Source of the DNA: an uncultured Chloroflexota bacterium
GTDB taxonomy: Bacteria > Chloroflexota > Anaerolineae > Anaerolineales > Anaerolineaceae
Direction: 5' to 3'
Assembly (NCBI GenBank): GCA_902791025.1
Contig: CADATZ010000006.1
Coordinates: forward strand, 95,692-159,691
DNA length: 64,000 bases
The notes under the pieces are model-generated. The model saw only the letters and a list, made by a program, of their open reading frames with translations, searched no databases and was not told where the DNA came from. The translations under genes and the position numbers were made by a program. This document shows positions 51,579 to 60,693 of this stretch, in pieces; position 1 is the stretch's first letter; every line of letters starts with the position of its first letter.

Positions 51579-51622
51579 GGCCGGTCAATCACTGTGGCTG
51601 TAGCCCTCACGATTGACCGGCC
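51579..51622 (+). terminator. Perfect 12-bp inverted repeat after ade
   Basis: GGCCGGTCAATC at 51579-51590 pairs with its exact complement at 51611-51622 across a 20-base loop. There is no T run after it. It may block transcription between two convergent genes. Confidence 0.7.
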
Positions 51623-51727
51623 ATCGAGTTGCGTTGCCGCAATACCGGCTGTATTTTTTTGCATCATCATTGTGACGAGATTGCAAAAAATCTCGATCTA
51701 CCGTAAATCATATTTTATTCTTACCGG

Positions 51728-53548
51728 TCAGAATGTATAAGGATTGAATCCATTGACTGCCATCACGAACCATGCAGTCGGAGCAACGTGAGGATCATTG
51801 GAATAATTCCATGATGAACCGTCAAACAAGTCGAGACCGGTCGGCAGCTGTTCCACTGTTGAGGCGGGGATCATTCCCCGGTATGTTTGAATATTTCGCA
51901 GCGCATTCAGCGATTCACCAGCTCGAACTTCATCCCCGAGCAGGCGGTACATCAGTGCCGTGAAGGCTGTCCCTTCCGGCCACCAGCCGCCGTTTCCATT
52001 TCCTTGTGAAAAAGGATATCCTCCCTCTGCCGTGCGCATGGAATCGACGGTTTCCAGTACATCCAGATACGGTTCAAATTCATCCTGCAGCGCCAGCTGG
52101 TTCCAGACCATACCATCCAGAACAACCAACCCTTTATTGGGAGTTCTACCATCATCACCGGTACCGGTATAAAAATACTTTTCATCTGCGGCATACATCG
52201 CGCGGATCAGCTGCAATGCAGATTCAGCCGCATCCGCATATCTCCGGTCACCGGTCAAATCATACAGGCGCTTGAAAACCGCATAAGCATCTATGTTATG
52301 TTCAATGGATTTATAAGTGAAATCATAAACTACATCCGCTTCCGGCCAGCCGTCATAACCACCGGTAAAGCCGTACCAGCCGTCAGTGTTTTCTGCAAGG
52401 ATCCGATCCATCAGCAGTCGGGCAATTTCGCGGTACTTTTCATTACCGTAAAGGGCATCATACTGCAGCAGTGCCAACGCTGCATAGGAAGTATTCCCGG
52501 TGTTAGAACCGGTTTGATAACGGTCCTCATACCATGAGTTCGCATCCTGATCCCACCATCCGGGCATGTTGATCCCGTTTTCCCAGCCGTTGGCAGGTTC
52601 AACCGGACCGGCCATATAAGCATTGCGGATGCGGTCCGGTCTGTAACGGTCGTGCTCCACCGCGTAAACAAAACCATCCAGAATCTTTTTCGCAGCTTCC
52701 GGTTCATCATCAGAGATGAAAGCCATTGCCGCCAGCGCATTATCATAGGTATAGGCAGCGTTGCGGATATAGATATTTTCCGTATCATAAGAACGCAGCA
52801 GAGAAGGGCCTTCTGTCCATCCGGTATATCCTTCCGGTACAAAACGGATCTCGTCCAGATAAAACACTTTGTTCCCCGTCCCGGATTCTCCAGCGGAGAG
52901 CGCAAAACCGAAACCACAGGAAATCGAACTCATATCCGTCCCGCGCAGATCAATGACGTATTCCTGCCAGTCTTTCGTCAGGGTTACATATCCCAGTGAT
53001 TGTTTGCGTGTACTGTCCGGGTAGGGAACCGTTGGAAAACCTGTATTTCCGTCATAGCCAAAACCGGCTGTAAAGAATTCCACTCTCTCCCCTCCCATTT
53101 CTCCTTTGGCATAAAAGCGAAGCTCCGCGGCACCTGTGAGATCGATCCCCTGATCGGAACTGAGTCCATCGCTCAGATGAGGCTCTGTTTCCCCTGCAGG
53201 AAGATAGCCGTTGAGAAAAAGCCAGCCGCCCCAATCGTCAGATGGAACATCTATTTCGCAGCGAATGGCGCTTTGGCCGGAACGGAGATCTTCCTTCCAG
53301 TTTTCGTCCATATCATGAACTGCATTTTCGATCCGGCCGAACATTTTTGCCTTTTGTGTGAAATGATTCAGTGAAAGAGAAAAATCACGATAAACATATA
53401 ACACACCATTTCCTTCATCAAAACGGTCGATCAGTGCCGCAACTGCCTTATCTTTTGCCGCGTCCAGATGGTCGTTTTGTGCAGAAACATTCAGCACGCA
53501 TGTCAAAATAATAAAAAACAAAATTTGATACAGGATATTTCTCTTCAT
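51728..53548 (-). CDS. Secreted glycosidase-like protein (carbohydrate-binding domain plus alpha/alpha barrel)
   Basis: A 606-residue exported protein with signal peptide MKRNILYQILFFIILTCVLN then VSAQ. Residues 75-245 look like a jelly-roll carbohydrate-binding domain (WGGWLFLNGYLPAGE ... YVIDLRGTDMSSISCGFGFAL). Residues 270-600 show repeating helical hairpins with aromatic and acidic residues (GINMPGWWDQD, GYPFSQGNGNGGWWPEG), as in (alpha/alpha)6-barrel glycosidases. The CAZy family could not be assigned. Two small upstream genes appear co-transcribed. Confidence 0.72.
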   Translation of the reverse strand: MKRNILYQILFFIILTCVLNVSAQNDHLDAAKDKAVAALIDRFDEGNGVLYVYRDFSLSLNHFTQKAKMFGRIENAVHDMDENWKEDLRSGQSAIRCEIDVPSDDWGGWLFLNGYLPAGETEPHLSDGLSSDQGIDLTGAAELRFYAKGEMGGERVEFFTAGFGYDGNTGFPTVPYPDSTRKQSLGYVTLTKDWQEYVIDLRGTDMSSISCGFGFALSAGESGTGNKVFYLDEIRFVPEGYTGWTEGPSLLRSYDTENIYIRNAAYTYDNALAAMAFISDDEPEAAKKILDGFVYAVEHDRYRPDRIRNAYMAGPVEPANGWENGINMPGWWDQDANSWYEDRYQTGSNTGNTSYAALALLQYDALYGNEKYREIARLLMDRILAENTDGWYGFTGGYDGWPEADVVYDFTYKSIEHNIDAYAVFKRLYDLTGDRRYADAAESALQLIRAMYAADEKYFYTGTGDDGRTPNKGLVVLDGMVWNQLALQDEFEPYLDVLETVDSMRTAEGGYPFSQGNGNGGWWPEGTAFTALMYRLLGDEVRAGESLNALRNIQTYRGMIPASTVEQLPTGLDLFDGSSWNYSNDPHVAPTAWFVMAVNGFNPYTF

Positions 53549-53582
53549 AAGCCACAAACTCCCGAAATAATTGATCACATGC

Positions 53583-53807
53583 TTACCCTTGAGCATCCCT
53601 CCGGAGAGGAACGATCGTCTCATCTGCTCTATATTTTAATGATTGAAGGTCGTCACTCAAGTTCCCGTCTTTCGGACCAGATTCATTCTCAGTGATTTTT
53701 TCCGGCGACAGGTCCGGAACAGGTTCGTCCGGAATCCCGTCAAACCCAAGATGATCCAATTCAAAGTCTTTGACATAATCCTCGTAAGTATATTGTTCGT
53801 CTCTCAC
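53583..53807 (-). CDS. Small acidic protein
   Basis: A 74-residue protein starting at GTG 53807, with AAGGAG 9 bases upstream inside the end of the preceding gene. It is rich in Asp, Glu and Pro (FDGIPDEPVPDLSPEKITEN) and probably disordered. It lies 3 bases after the leucine-rich-repeat gene stop and 34 bases before the glycosidase-like gene. No family was recognised. Confidence 0.55.
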   Translation of the reverse strand: MRDEQYTYEDYVKDFELDHLGFDGIPDEPVPDLSPEKITENESGPKDGNLSDDLQSLKYRADETIVPLRRDAQG

Positions 53808-53810
53808 AGG

Positions 53811-55733
53811 TCACAGCTCCTTTGCTTCCTCAAAGGCACATCCGTTTTGTTTGGCGTAACGTTCGGCTTCGCTGCCTTTTTTCCCCCGGATCAGGATGCC
53901 CTCGGCTGTGCCATAACTTTCAAATACACTAATGATCGATTTTATCGAAGCCTTCATGACATCGCCGCTGATCCGCTGCTGTTTGCTGTTTGAGCTTGTA
54001 TGGATCCCGATAAACACGAAATTCCCCATATAAGCCACGCTTGGCGGAATGGTTATGCACCGCAGATTCCGGCAGTTCTCAAAAGCCCGATGCTCAATTT
54101 CTGTAACACCGTCCGGGATGGTCACTTCAGTCAGATGTTCGTTGCCGGAAAATGCGTACTGTTTGATCTTTTTTACCCCTTGGGGGATCACATATACTGC
54201 ATCCTCTTTTGATGCCGGATACCGTATCAGCTCAGAAATATCCCTGTTAAAAACAACCCCTCCCACATTTCTGTACTCCGTGCCGCTTCCATTTTCCAAT
54301 CGTTCAAGCATCGAATAGTCCGGGATATACCCCGGATTTGACTTATAGTTTTTGATCCTTACACGCTTCAGCATCCCGCAGCCGTCAAACACTTTAAAGC
54401 CGACGCTCGTTACGCTGTCAGGCACGTTCACATAACTTAAAAGCGTACAGTTCTGAAATGCACAGTCATCCATGCACTTCACACCGTCAAGGATCTTCAC
54501 ACCGGTCAGCGCGCTGCATCCCGCAAACGCGTGTTCGCCGATGCTGTCAACACTGCCAGGGATCACCATCTTCCTGAGTCCTGTACATTCGAAAAACGCG
54601 TAATCTCCGATATTCTTCACAGTTTCCGGAATAATGATCCTCACGGGCTTTTTGCAGCGCATAAAGGCGGATTTCCCGATTTTTCTGATCCCATAAGGAA
54701 TACATATGGTTTTTGGACAGTTACTGCCTTCATGATATTTCAGCAGGGTATTGTTTATCGGATCGATATCCATTTGTTCGGGAATGGGAAAACTGCATAT
54801 CTCTCTGCCATCCAGCTCGGAAAAACTGTCTCCGTCGCGAAGCTCCTCAATGTCGGTGTATCCGTTCATCACCTCGATCGGCAGCAGCAATCCTTCGGAA
54901 ACCTCCCCGCGAATTTTTACCGGTTTGATCTTCCGTTTTTTCCGGTGAAGAAAACCGCCGGTCAGACTGCAGATCTTCTCCGCGAATTCTTTATCAAGCT
55001 GACTGCCTGCGGGGAAAAACACCATGCGCTGCCCGGAGCTGCAGTTCTGATCCGTAATAACATGGTATCCAAGGATATTGGTGCAGAGCAATCTGTCGGC
55101 ATTTTCATGCCTGCGCAGGTTCGTTATTCTTACGATCCATGCGCCGGGCATTTCATATCTTTCCCGTGCCGCGGTTTTGAGTGCAGCCTCAACGGAGGGG
55201 GGAACTTCTTTGAAAGCATTTTCCCCGATCATGGGCGTACAGTTCGGCTTGCTTACGAGCTTCAGATTTCTGCAGCCGCTGAATGCCAATTTCCCGATCT
55301 TTGTCAGGCTGTCCGGGAAATTAATATGCCAGAGACCTGTACAATCGGAAAAGGCAAGATCTCCGATCTCTTTCAGACCCTCCGGAAGCGTGACATGGTG
55401 CAGACTGCTGCAGTGTTCGAAAGCACTGTTTCCGATCACCATTACGCCCGGGGATATCGTGACACTTTTGAGATTCCGGCACCACGCAAACGCGCTTCCG
55501 CCGATCTTTGATACCCTTCCGCTGATATTGACACGTTCAAGCCTCAGACTTTCCTGAAAAGCGCCGTCACATATCTCCGTTACGCTGTCGGGGATCGTAA
55601 CGTCGGTGATATGGATGCATTTACGGAAGGCCCAACTGCTGATAGTTACCACGTCTCCGGGAATAATGACCCGGTTTTCATTTCCGCGATACCTTTTCAG
55701 CACACCGTTTTCGATCACAAAATCTTTATTCAT
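53811..55733 (-). CDS. Leucine-rich-repeat (BspA-type) protein with an inserted OB-like domain
   Basis: A 640-residue protein with no signal peptide. BspA-type repeats (pattern I..sAF..C..L..v.iP..v..I) fill residues 20-190 and 330-600. Between them, residues 200-310 are a different domain: WIVRITNLRRHENADRL, GYHVITDQNCSSGQRMVFFP and PVKIRGEVSEGLLLPIEV. These blocks resemble the OB-fold N-terminal domain of the DRB0094-type RNA ligase family (related to the tRNA-binding EMAP/PheRS fold). No ligase catalytic KxDG motif is present, so it would bind rather than join RNA. It is the first gene of a three-gene unit. Confidence 0.8.
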   Translation of the reverse strand: MNKDFVIENGVLKRYRGNENRVIIPGDVVTISSWAFRKCIHITDVTIPDSVTEICDGAFQESLRLERVNISGRVSKIGGSAFAWCRNLKSVTISPGVMVIGNSAFEHCSSLHHVTLPEGLKEIGDLAFSDCTGLWHINFPDSLTKIGKLAFSGCRNLKLVSKPNCTPMIGENAFKEVPPSVEAALKTAARERYEMPGAWIVRITNLRRHENADRLLCTNILGYHVITDQNCSSGQRMVFFPAGSQLDKEFAEKICSLTGGFLHRKKRKIKPVKIRGEVSEGLLLPIEVMNGYTDIEELRDGDSFSELDGREICSFPIPEQMDIDPINNTLLKYHEGSNCPKTICIPYGIRKIGKSAFMRCKKPVRIIIPETVKNIGDYAFFECTGLRKMVIPGSVDSIGEHAFAGCSALTGVKILDGVKCMDDCAFQNCTLLSYVNVPDSVTSVGFKVFDGCGMLKRVRIKNYKSNPGYIPDYSMLERLENGSGTEYRNVGGVVFNRDISELIRYPASKEDAVYVIPQGVKKIKQYAFSGNEHLTEVTIPDGVTEIEHRAFENCRNLRCITIPPSVAYMGNFVFIGIHTSSNSKQQRISGDVMKASIKSIISVFESYGTAEGILIRGKKGSEAERYAKQNGCAFEEAKEL

Positions 55734-55962
55734 TGTTTTTGCCCAATTTTTCCGAATCTGTCAGATCCGCATCCATTAAATCCAAAAATCAGGATACTGA
55801 TTCCTGTTTATTCAATATCCAATCGTTGTTTACACACCCCTATATAATTTGACTTTAATTATAAATGATTTCAAGGGGTATGGGTCCCTATGGATCGTTC
55901 ATTTGACGCAATGCTTCCGGTACAGAGGAATATATCTTATAATAAAAAGCAGGAAGTTCATT

Positions 55963-56535
55963 ATGGCTGAAGACCGGTATATTTTTCTCAGCTGCTCAGA
56001 GTATGAGCCGGAGGAGCGGATCGCTGTTTTCCGTGTGCTGCGGGAACTGGGCTGTGAGGTCCGCTGCACCGGCTGAACTGGAAAAACGTTATGTAAAGGA
56101 ACCGGATATCCCGAAGCCGGGCCGCCCGTTCCCGGCTGGTTATCCGTATAAGGACGAGTTCGAATATCTCAGCCCGGATGACGCTGATTGACAATTCCGC
56201 GCTTTTCATCGCTCGGATTGTTCTTCAGGATCAAGAGGTAAAAAATGAGGCAGAAAAAAAGCGTGTTTCCCTTGAGAAAGTATCTCGAACCGGGAAAGTT
56301 TGTATCCTTCGGGCGGTATCGAGTCACCCCGGTCACCTGGCAGATAAAAGATAACACACCGATCACCTGGTATGTGAAGGAGGTCCGGAAGGATAGGGCA
56401 TTGCTGCTCAGCCGTTACGGACTGGAGGTGAAGCCATATCATTCCGAAGCTGAAAATGTCACCTGGGAGACCTGCTCACTCAGAATGTGGCTGAATGGAG
56501 AATTCCTGAATACAGTGCTCAATGATGAGGAGCGG
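55963..56535 (+). pseudogene. Decayed TIR-like/DUF6273-type gene
   Basis: The first frame starts at ATG 55963 (AGGAAG upstream) and reads MAEDRYIFLSCSEYEPEERI with a TIR-like opening. It stops at 56076 after 37 residues. A second frame continues AELEKRYVKEPDIPKPGRPF up to 56191. A third begins at about 56245 and holds a DUF6273-like domain (YGLEVKPYHSEAENVTWETC, then LRMWLNGEFLN). The DUF6273 part stops matching near 56535, where the antisense esterase gene ends, so its C-terminus is lost. Frames and a missing middle indicate a fragmented pseudogene. Confidence 0.6.
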
Positions 56536-57451
56536 CAGGTGAAACTGCCGCAAAGAATTCCAGTATCAGCCTGTTTGCATCAATCCCGTTCAGTTTTTCG
56601 CTTGGCCAGGAATGCCGTCCATTTTTGACGAAGAGATGCCATACCTGGTTTTGGTTCTCATCACTTTGGCACTTTGTCATCACTGAGCCATTTTCCATCG
56701 TATCCGATTTGCAGATCTCAAGTCTGTCGGACTCAGCCCAATAGGTCATCACATCCTCAATAGCCGGATCCTTTGCGTATTTCGCGCTTCCGTCAATGTT
56801 TTTGGGAACAACATCATCCTTTTCTCCGGTGATCTGAAAGAAACTGACACTGTTTTCAGCTTTGCGCTCATCCCAGATCTTCACCGGCATCAGCCCTGCC
56901 ACACTGACACAGGCTGAAAAGATTTCACCAGCCTCCATCGCAAGCCGATGCGTCATAAAAGCGCCGTTTGAAAAACCAACTGCAAAAGTTCTCTTTCCAT
57001 CCAGAGAATACTCGTTTTGCAGATACTTTACCAGTGAAACCAAAAACGCTGTGTCATCGTTTCCCTCTGCGCTGATTCCGGAATTCCAGCCAACCGAGGA
57101 AACAAGGTCATATGGATTCGGTGCTCCAGTCACATAAGCGACCGCATATCCTGATGCATTGGCACCCTGTTCAAAATGGATCGTATTTCGAAAACTCTCT
57201 GCAGAATTTCCATAACCGGGCAGCATGATGACTAATGACTCACCTTCGGTATTCTCCGGAAGATCCAGTACAAAAATATGACGTGTGTTCTCATAGGTAC
57301 AGGAAAAGGTGTTTCCTTTCATATGAACAACTTCCAGCCCGGTTCCGGGAACTTCCTCTGCCCGTGCGCGTTCCAATTTCCATCCGAAACCCAACACCAT
57401 CAGCAACAGTAACAAAGCACCGAATCTGTTTATAATTTGACATCCGCACAT
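56519..57451 (-). CDS. Secreted esterase, LpqC/PHB depolymerase-like
   Basis: A 310-residue exported alpha/beta hydrolase with an N-terminal signal segment (about 8-30). The nucleophile lies in GFSNG, the acid probably in GEKDDVVP and the base in GRHSWPS. Family members cut polyhydroxybutyrate, feruloyl or acetyl-xylan esters. The last residues (AVSPAAPHH) are read from the opposite strand of the DUF6273 fragment, so the natural C-terminus may have been replaced. It probably has its own promoter; none is clear. Confidence 0.82.
   Translation of the reverse strand: MCGCQIINRFGALLLLLMVLGFGWKLERARAEEVPGTGLEVVHMKGNTFSCTYENTRHIFVLDLPENTEGESLVIMLPGYGNSAESFRNTIHFEQGANASGYAVAYVTGAPNPYDLVSSVGWNSGISAEGNDDTAFLVSLVKYLQNEYSLDGKRTFAVGFSNGAFMTHRLAMEAGEIFSACVSVAGLMPVKIWDERKAENSVSFFQITGEKDDVVPKNIDGSAKYAKDPAIEDVMTYWAESDRLEICKSDTMENGSVMTKCQSDENQNQVWHLFVKNGRHSWPSEKLNGIDANRLILEFFAAVSPAAPHH
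56532..56551. other. 7-bp inverted repeat at the esterase/DUF6273 junction
   Basis: GCGGCAG at 56532-56538 and CTGCCGC at 56545-56551. It lies exactly where the pseudogene's similarity stops and the esterase gene ends, and may mark the join point. Confidence 0.5.
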
Positions 57452-57806
57452 TTCTTCATTCTCAGCAAAACCGTATTTTTGATAAATAGCTCTTGAACGT
57501 AAGTTTACAGGTTCATAAGAAAGCCATGATTATATGATAGCACGTGTACCGCGGAAAAGACAAGAGCCGTTTTGGATGCAGCCAGGAGCATTCGATCAGA
57601 ACGGATAATGGAGCTGTGATTTTAGAGTCAGATGTTTGCCTCGCAGATCAGATGAAAAGCGAAAACCAGAGCTGTTACGGCATCCGGCATTATGATGGGA
57701 AGATCGAAGATTTTCTTCTTCACGGAATGAAAACCTTTCTTCTTCCAGTATTGTCCGTTATAAAACCGGAAAAAAGTATCCGGATTTGACGGAACATAAG
57801 AAATCA
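57452..57806. other. Intergenic region, no confident gene
   Basis: Frames up to 81 codons exist on both strands, but none shows family motifs, a ribosome site or biased composition. It may contain further decayed sequence. Confidence 0.5.
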
Positions 57807-58229
57807 TCAACCTTCTTTTCTGATCATTTTGAACATCCCCGGCCCGTCCCATTCGCAGGGGCGTTCCTCGAAGCCTTTTCCGAGATAGAACCGTACAGCG
57901 GATTTAGTGCTGATCAGTTCCAGGGTCACTGCCCAGCCAGGAGCGATGACGTTCATGATAAACGACTCCACAGCATTCATCAATAGAGTCCCTGCCCCCT
58001 TACTCTGATAATTGGGAATCACTGCGAAGTCTTTCAGATAGAAGGACATCCCGCCATCTCCGATCAGCCTGACCATTCCAACAGGCAACTCACCATCATA
58101 AGCAGTGAACGTCGCCAAAGTATGTTCAAGTGCTGTCCTGACCTGCTCGATGCAGGGCGGCTCCCAGCCATTGGAAGAATACAGCACCAGAAATAGTTCA
58201 GGTGTCAGTGAATTGATTTTTATGACCAT
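57807..58229 (-). CDS. GNAT family acetyltransferase
   Basis: A 140-residue protein with the acetyl-CoA loop NYQSKGAGTLLMNAVE (R/Q-x-x-G-x-G/A form) at about 72-87 and the closing RFYLGKGFE. Substrate unknown. It overlaps the upstream YoaP-like gene by 10 bases, so the two are coupled. Confidence 0.88.
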   Translation of the reverse strand: MVIKINSLTPELFLVLYSSNGWEPPCIEQVRTALEHTLATFTAYDGELPVGMVRLIGDGGMSFYLKDFAVIPNYQSKGAGTLLMNAVESFIMNVIAPGWAVTLELISTKSAVRFYLGKGFEERPCEWDGPGMFKMIRKEG

Positions 58230-58981
58230 GATTGTCTCCGTTCTATTTCCTTAAAAAACCTCGTGCCGTTCATGATCTCATTTGTCAGATACTCCCCATC
58301 ATAAAACAGTGCGTAGGTCGTGACCGGTGTCGGCGCGTTCTGTGCGGTTTCTCTGCTTTCAAGATGGATAGCTTTAAAGCGGATATTGTGTTCTTTTGCG
58401 GTCTGCTCCACGATTGGCACATATTTCGCGTTGAACGGGCATTGGCTCGTGAAAAAAAGCACATAGCCGCTTTCCTCTACATGCGGATGCCTGGCGCATT
58501 CTTTGATGCGAGGCTTCACGGCATCCGGCGCAAGGGGCAGATGCCAGAGTTGAATCCCGTTATCAGCCTCATCACATACCTCAAAGCCCTTGTATTTCAA
58601 GTATTTCGGGTCAGCAAGATAGGGCCTCTTCTTCTGAGAGGACAAAATACAAAGTCCGGCTTTTCCCTTGCCTTTGCTGTCTTCGATGCACGCGCCAAGC
58701 AGATCGTTTGAATACCCATGTCCTTTGAAGGAGCCTGAGACCCACAGACAGTCGATGTACATATATCCGTCAGCAGAAATTGGATTCCAGGCATTTTCCG
58801 CCGGGATGTATTCAATGAAGCACTTCCCTCGTTCTGTGCTTTTGAGAAACACAAGACCATCGTCAAAGCGTTCCGCAAGCCACGCCTTTTTTGACGCGAC
58901 CTGAATATCCCGATTATTGGAAATGGCGCAGCAGATATGCTCATTTTCCAGATTTTCCTTTGTTACTCTGATATATTCCAT
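58220..58981 (-). CDS. YoaP-like protein (GNAT domain plus thioredoxin-like domain)
   Basis: A 253-residue protein. The start at 58981 is chosen because GGAGTGAAG precedes it and the opening MEYIRVTKENLENEHICCAI matches the family. The GNAT half has SFKGHGYSNDLL in place of the usual R-x-x-G-x-G. The C-terminal half carries SGYVLFFTSQCPFNAKYVP and ends in a thioredoxin-like fold. It resembles Bacillus YoaP. Function unknown. Confidence 0.85.
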   Translation of the reverse strand: MEYIRVTKENLENEHICCAISNNRDIQVASKKAWLAERFDDGLVFLKSTERGKCFIEYIPAENAWNPISADGYMYIDCLWVSGSFKGHGYSNDLLGACIEDSKGKGKAGLCILSSQKKRPYLADPKYLKYKGFEVCDEADNGIQLWHLPLAPDAVKPRIKECARHPHVEESGYVLFFTSQCPFNAKYVPIVEQTAKEHNIRFKAIHLESRETAQNAPTPVTTYALFYDGEYLTNEIMNGTRFFKEIERRQSWS

Positions 58982-59054
58982 GTGATTTTCTTCACTCCTA
59001 ACCTTTGGGTTGATTGTTTTGGGCTCTGAAAATGAATCCTGTTTGTATAATAAA

Positions 59055-60131
59055 CTATTGTGTTGAAACCCGATAAAAGCGTGGTCCTTCTTTCCCAAAT
59101 GATCCTGACGGTCGGAATCCACATTTTTCCAGAACATGCTGGGATATCCGGTTTCCAGGTTCCGTTTCTGCTTCCACGCGGGTCACAGCAGGCTGCTGCA
59201 GCGCCCAACTCACCGCAGCGTCAGTTGCCTCGGTGGCATACCCTTTTCTCTGATAGTCTTCAAAAATACCGTATCCGATTTCCACAGTGCCGTTTGTGCC
59301 TAATCCTTTAAAACACAGGTCCCCGATTTGCGTCCCGTCCCATAACTCGATCATCCACATGGCGTACCATTGCCATTGTTCGGGGTGACACAGACAGCCG
59401 TCCATCATTTCGGAATACGCCTTTTTGAGTTCTTCATCCTGTTCGGAAGCGATCACGCCTTCCATTTGTTCCTTTGAAGCGGGGTATAACCGCAAGCGTT
59501 CTGTTTTAATCAAAATTTTTCCGGGACAATCAGACTCACATTCTCTGATCCAGTTGTCCAGAAACCGCATCTGCTCATCCGTATGGAACCAGTGCCCGCC
59601 GTTTTCCATCACCATCAGTTTTGCGCTGTGCTCCTTTACAAAGGATGTGATTGTTTCGTATGATGTCATGTGATCTCGGGTGCCATAAAGGATTTTCGTG
59701 GGAACATCCCATTTCACGGGATGCTCGCGTACATAGCACAGATAGTCCCACGACAGATCTTCACCGAAGTCAGTAGTGATCACTCGTTCCGTTTTCAGCC
59801 GTTCCTCAGTCATGTTGGCCCAGCCCATCATATCGAAAATCAGCCGCTCCATATCGACGATGGGTGAGATGAAATAAGCCCTTTTTAGTATGGCGTCAAT
59901 TCCGGCACTCATGCTGAAATACGCCCCAATACTGTTGGCAATCAGAATAATACTTTCGTACGCTTCTTTCAGTTTTTCTGCCGCGGTACGGATCTCCGTG
60001 CCGGTTTCCCAAGGGGTAAAGGTTTTGTATTCCAGTCCGTAAACCTCGCAGCCGGGAAACAAAAGCCTGTAGTGCTCGCTTTCTGCGGCGCGTCCTCCTT
60101 TGCCGTGAATGTATAATACAGCATCTTTCAT
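59055..60131 (-). CDS. Alpha/beta hydrolase-GNAT fusion
   Basis: A 358-residue two-domain protein. Residues 1-205 are an alpha/beta hydrolase (LYIHGKGG; nucleophile region LIANSIGAYF, a variant of GxSxG with Ala first; ILYGTRDH; ENGGHWFH). Residues 208-355 are a GNAT domain of the RimJ/RimL type (KTERLRLYPAS ... GYGIFEDYQRKGYATEATDA). GAGG precedes ATG 60131. Similar fusions occur in Bacillota. The two activities may act on one substrate in turn; this is inference. Confidence 0.88.
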   Translation of the reverse strand: MKDAVLYIHGKGGRAAESEHYRLLFPGCEVYGLEYKTFTPWETGTEIRTAAEKLKEAYESIILIANSIGAYFSMSAGIDAILKRAYFISPIVDMERLIFDMMGWANMTEERLKTERVITTDFGEDLSWDYLCYVREHPVKWDVPTKILYGTRDHMTSYETITSFVKEHSAKLMVMENGGHWFHTDEQMRFLDNWIRECESDCPGKILIKTERLRLYPASKEQMEGVIASEQDEELKKAYSEMMDGCLCHPEQWQWYAMWMIELWDGTQIGDLCFKGLGTNGTVEIGYGIFEDYQRKGYATEATDAAVSWALQQPAVTRVEAETEPGNRISQHVLEKCGFRPSGSFGKEGPRFYRVSTQ

Positions 60132-60202
60132 AGGTACCTCGTTATGGCATACAATCATCAGAGTTTACTGATCGTTTCTGTTATCGAAAGGCTGCGGATC
60201 CA

Positions 60203-60652
60203 TTAGCTTTTTCTTTTCTGGTAAAAGATGTACCCATCCTCAACCTTTATGATCCGATAGCCCAATCTTTTGTAAAAAGCATTTGTCCGCTCATTCCAGC
60301 ATGGGGTATCCAGATCAAACTCAGCGGCACATGGGAAATTGTTTTCTATGCATTCCATCAAACGAATTCCGTAACCGTTTCTATGATAGACGCTATCGAT
60401 AAAAATCCTGCCAATGTATACGCTGTTTTTTGTTTCATCCGGGAATATAATGGCTGCTCCTACCAATTCTTTTTCTATCATTGCTTGATACAAATGCCCC
60501 TCCCGGGCCATCTGTTTATGCCATTCTATTGAATCAAATTCAGGCGGGCACTCGCCTTTTATTCCGCCAACATTTACATCTGTTTCAAAAGCTCTGATAG
60601 ACATATCTACGATTTTTTCCACCTGATTTGCTTCCGCTTTGACAATATGCAT
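60203..60652 (-). CDS. GNAT family acetyltransferase
   Basis: A 149-residue protein with the acetyl-CoA loop YHRNGYGIRLMECIE and the closing NAFYKRLGYRII. It is a third acetyltransferase in the same strand run. Substrate unknown. A composite heptamer element lies upstream. Confidence 0.88.
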   Translation of the reverse strand: MHIVKAEANQVEKIVDMSIRAFETDVNVGGIKGECPPEFDSIEWHKQMAREGHLYQAMIEKELVGAAIIFPDETKNSVYIGRIFIDSVYHRNGYGIRLMECIENNFPCAAEFDLDTPCWNERTNAFYKRLGYRIIKVEDGYIFYQKRKS

Positions 60653-60693
60653 CCCACTTCTCCCAACTGTCTTACAAATGCCGATTTATCATA

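Noticed and set aside
57544..57852. Overlapping frames of 74-81 codons on both strands
   Set aside because: No ribosome site, motif or composition signal supports either one.
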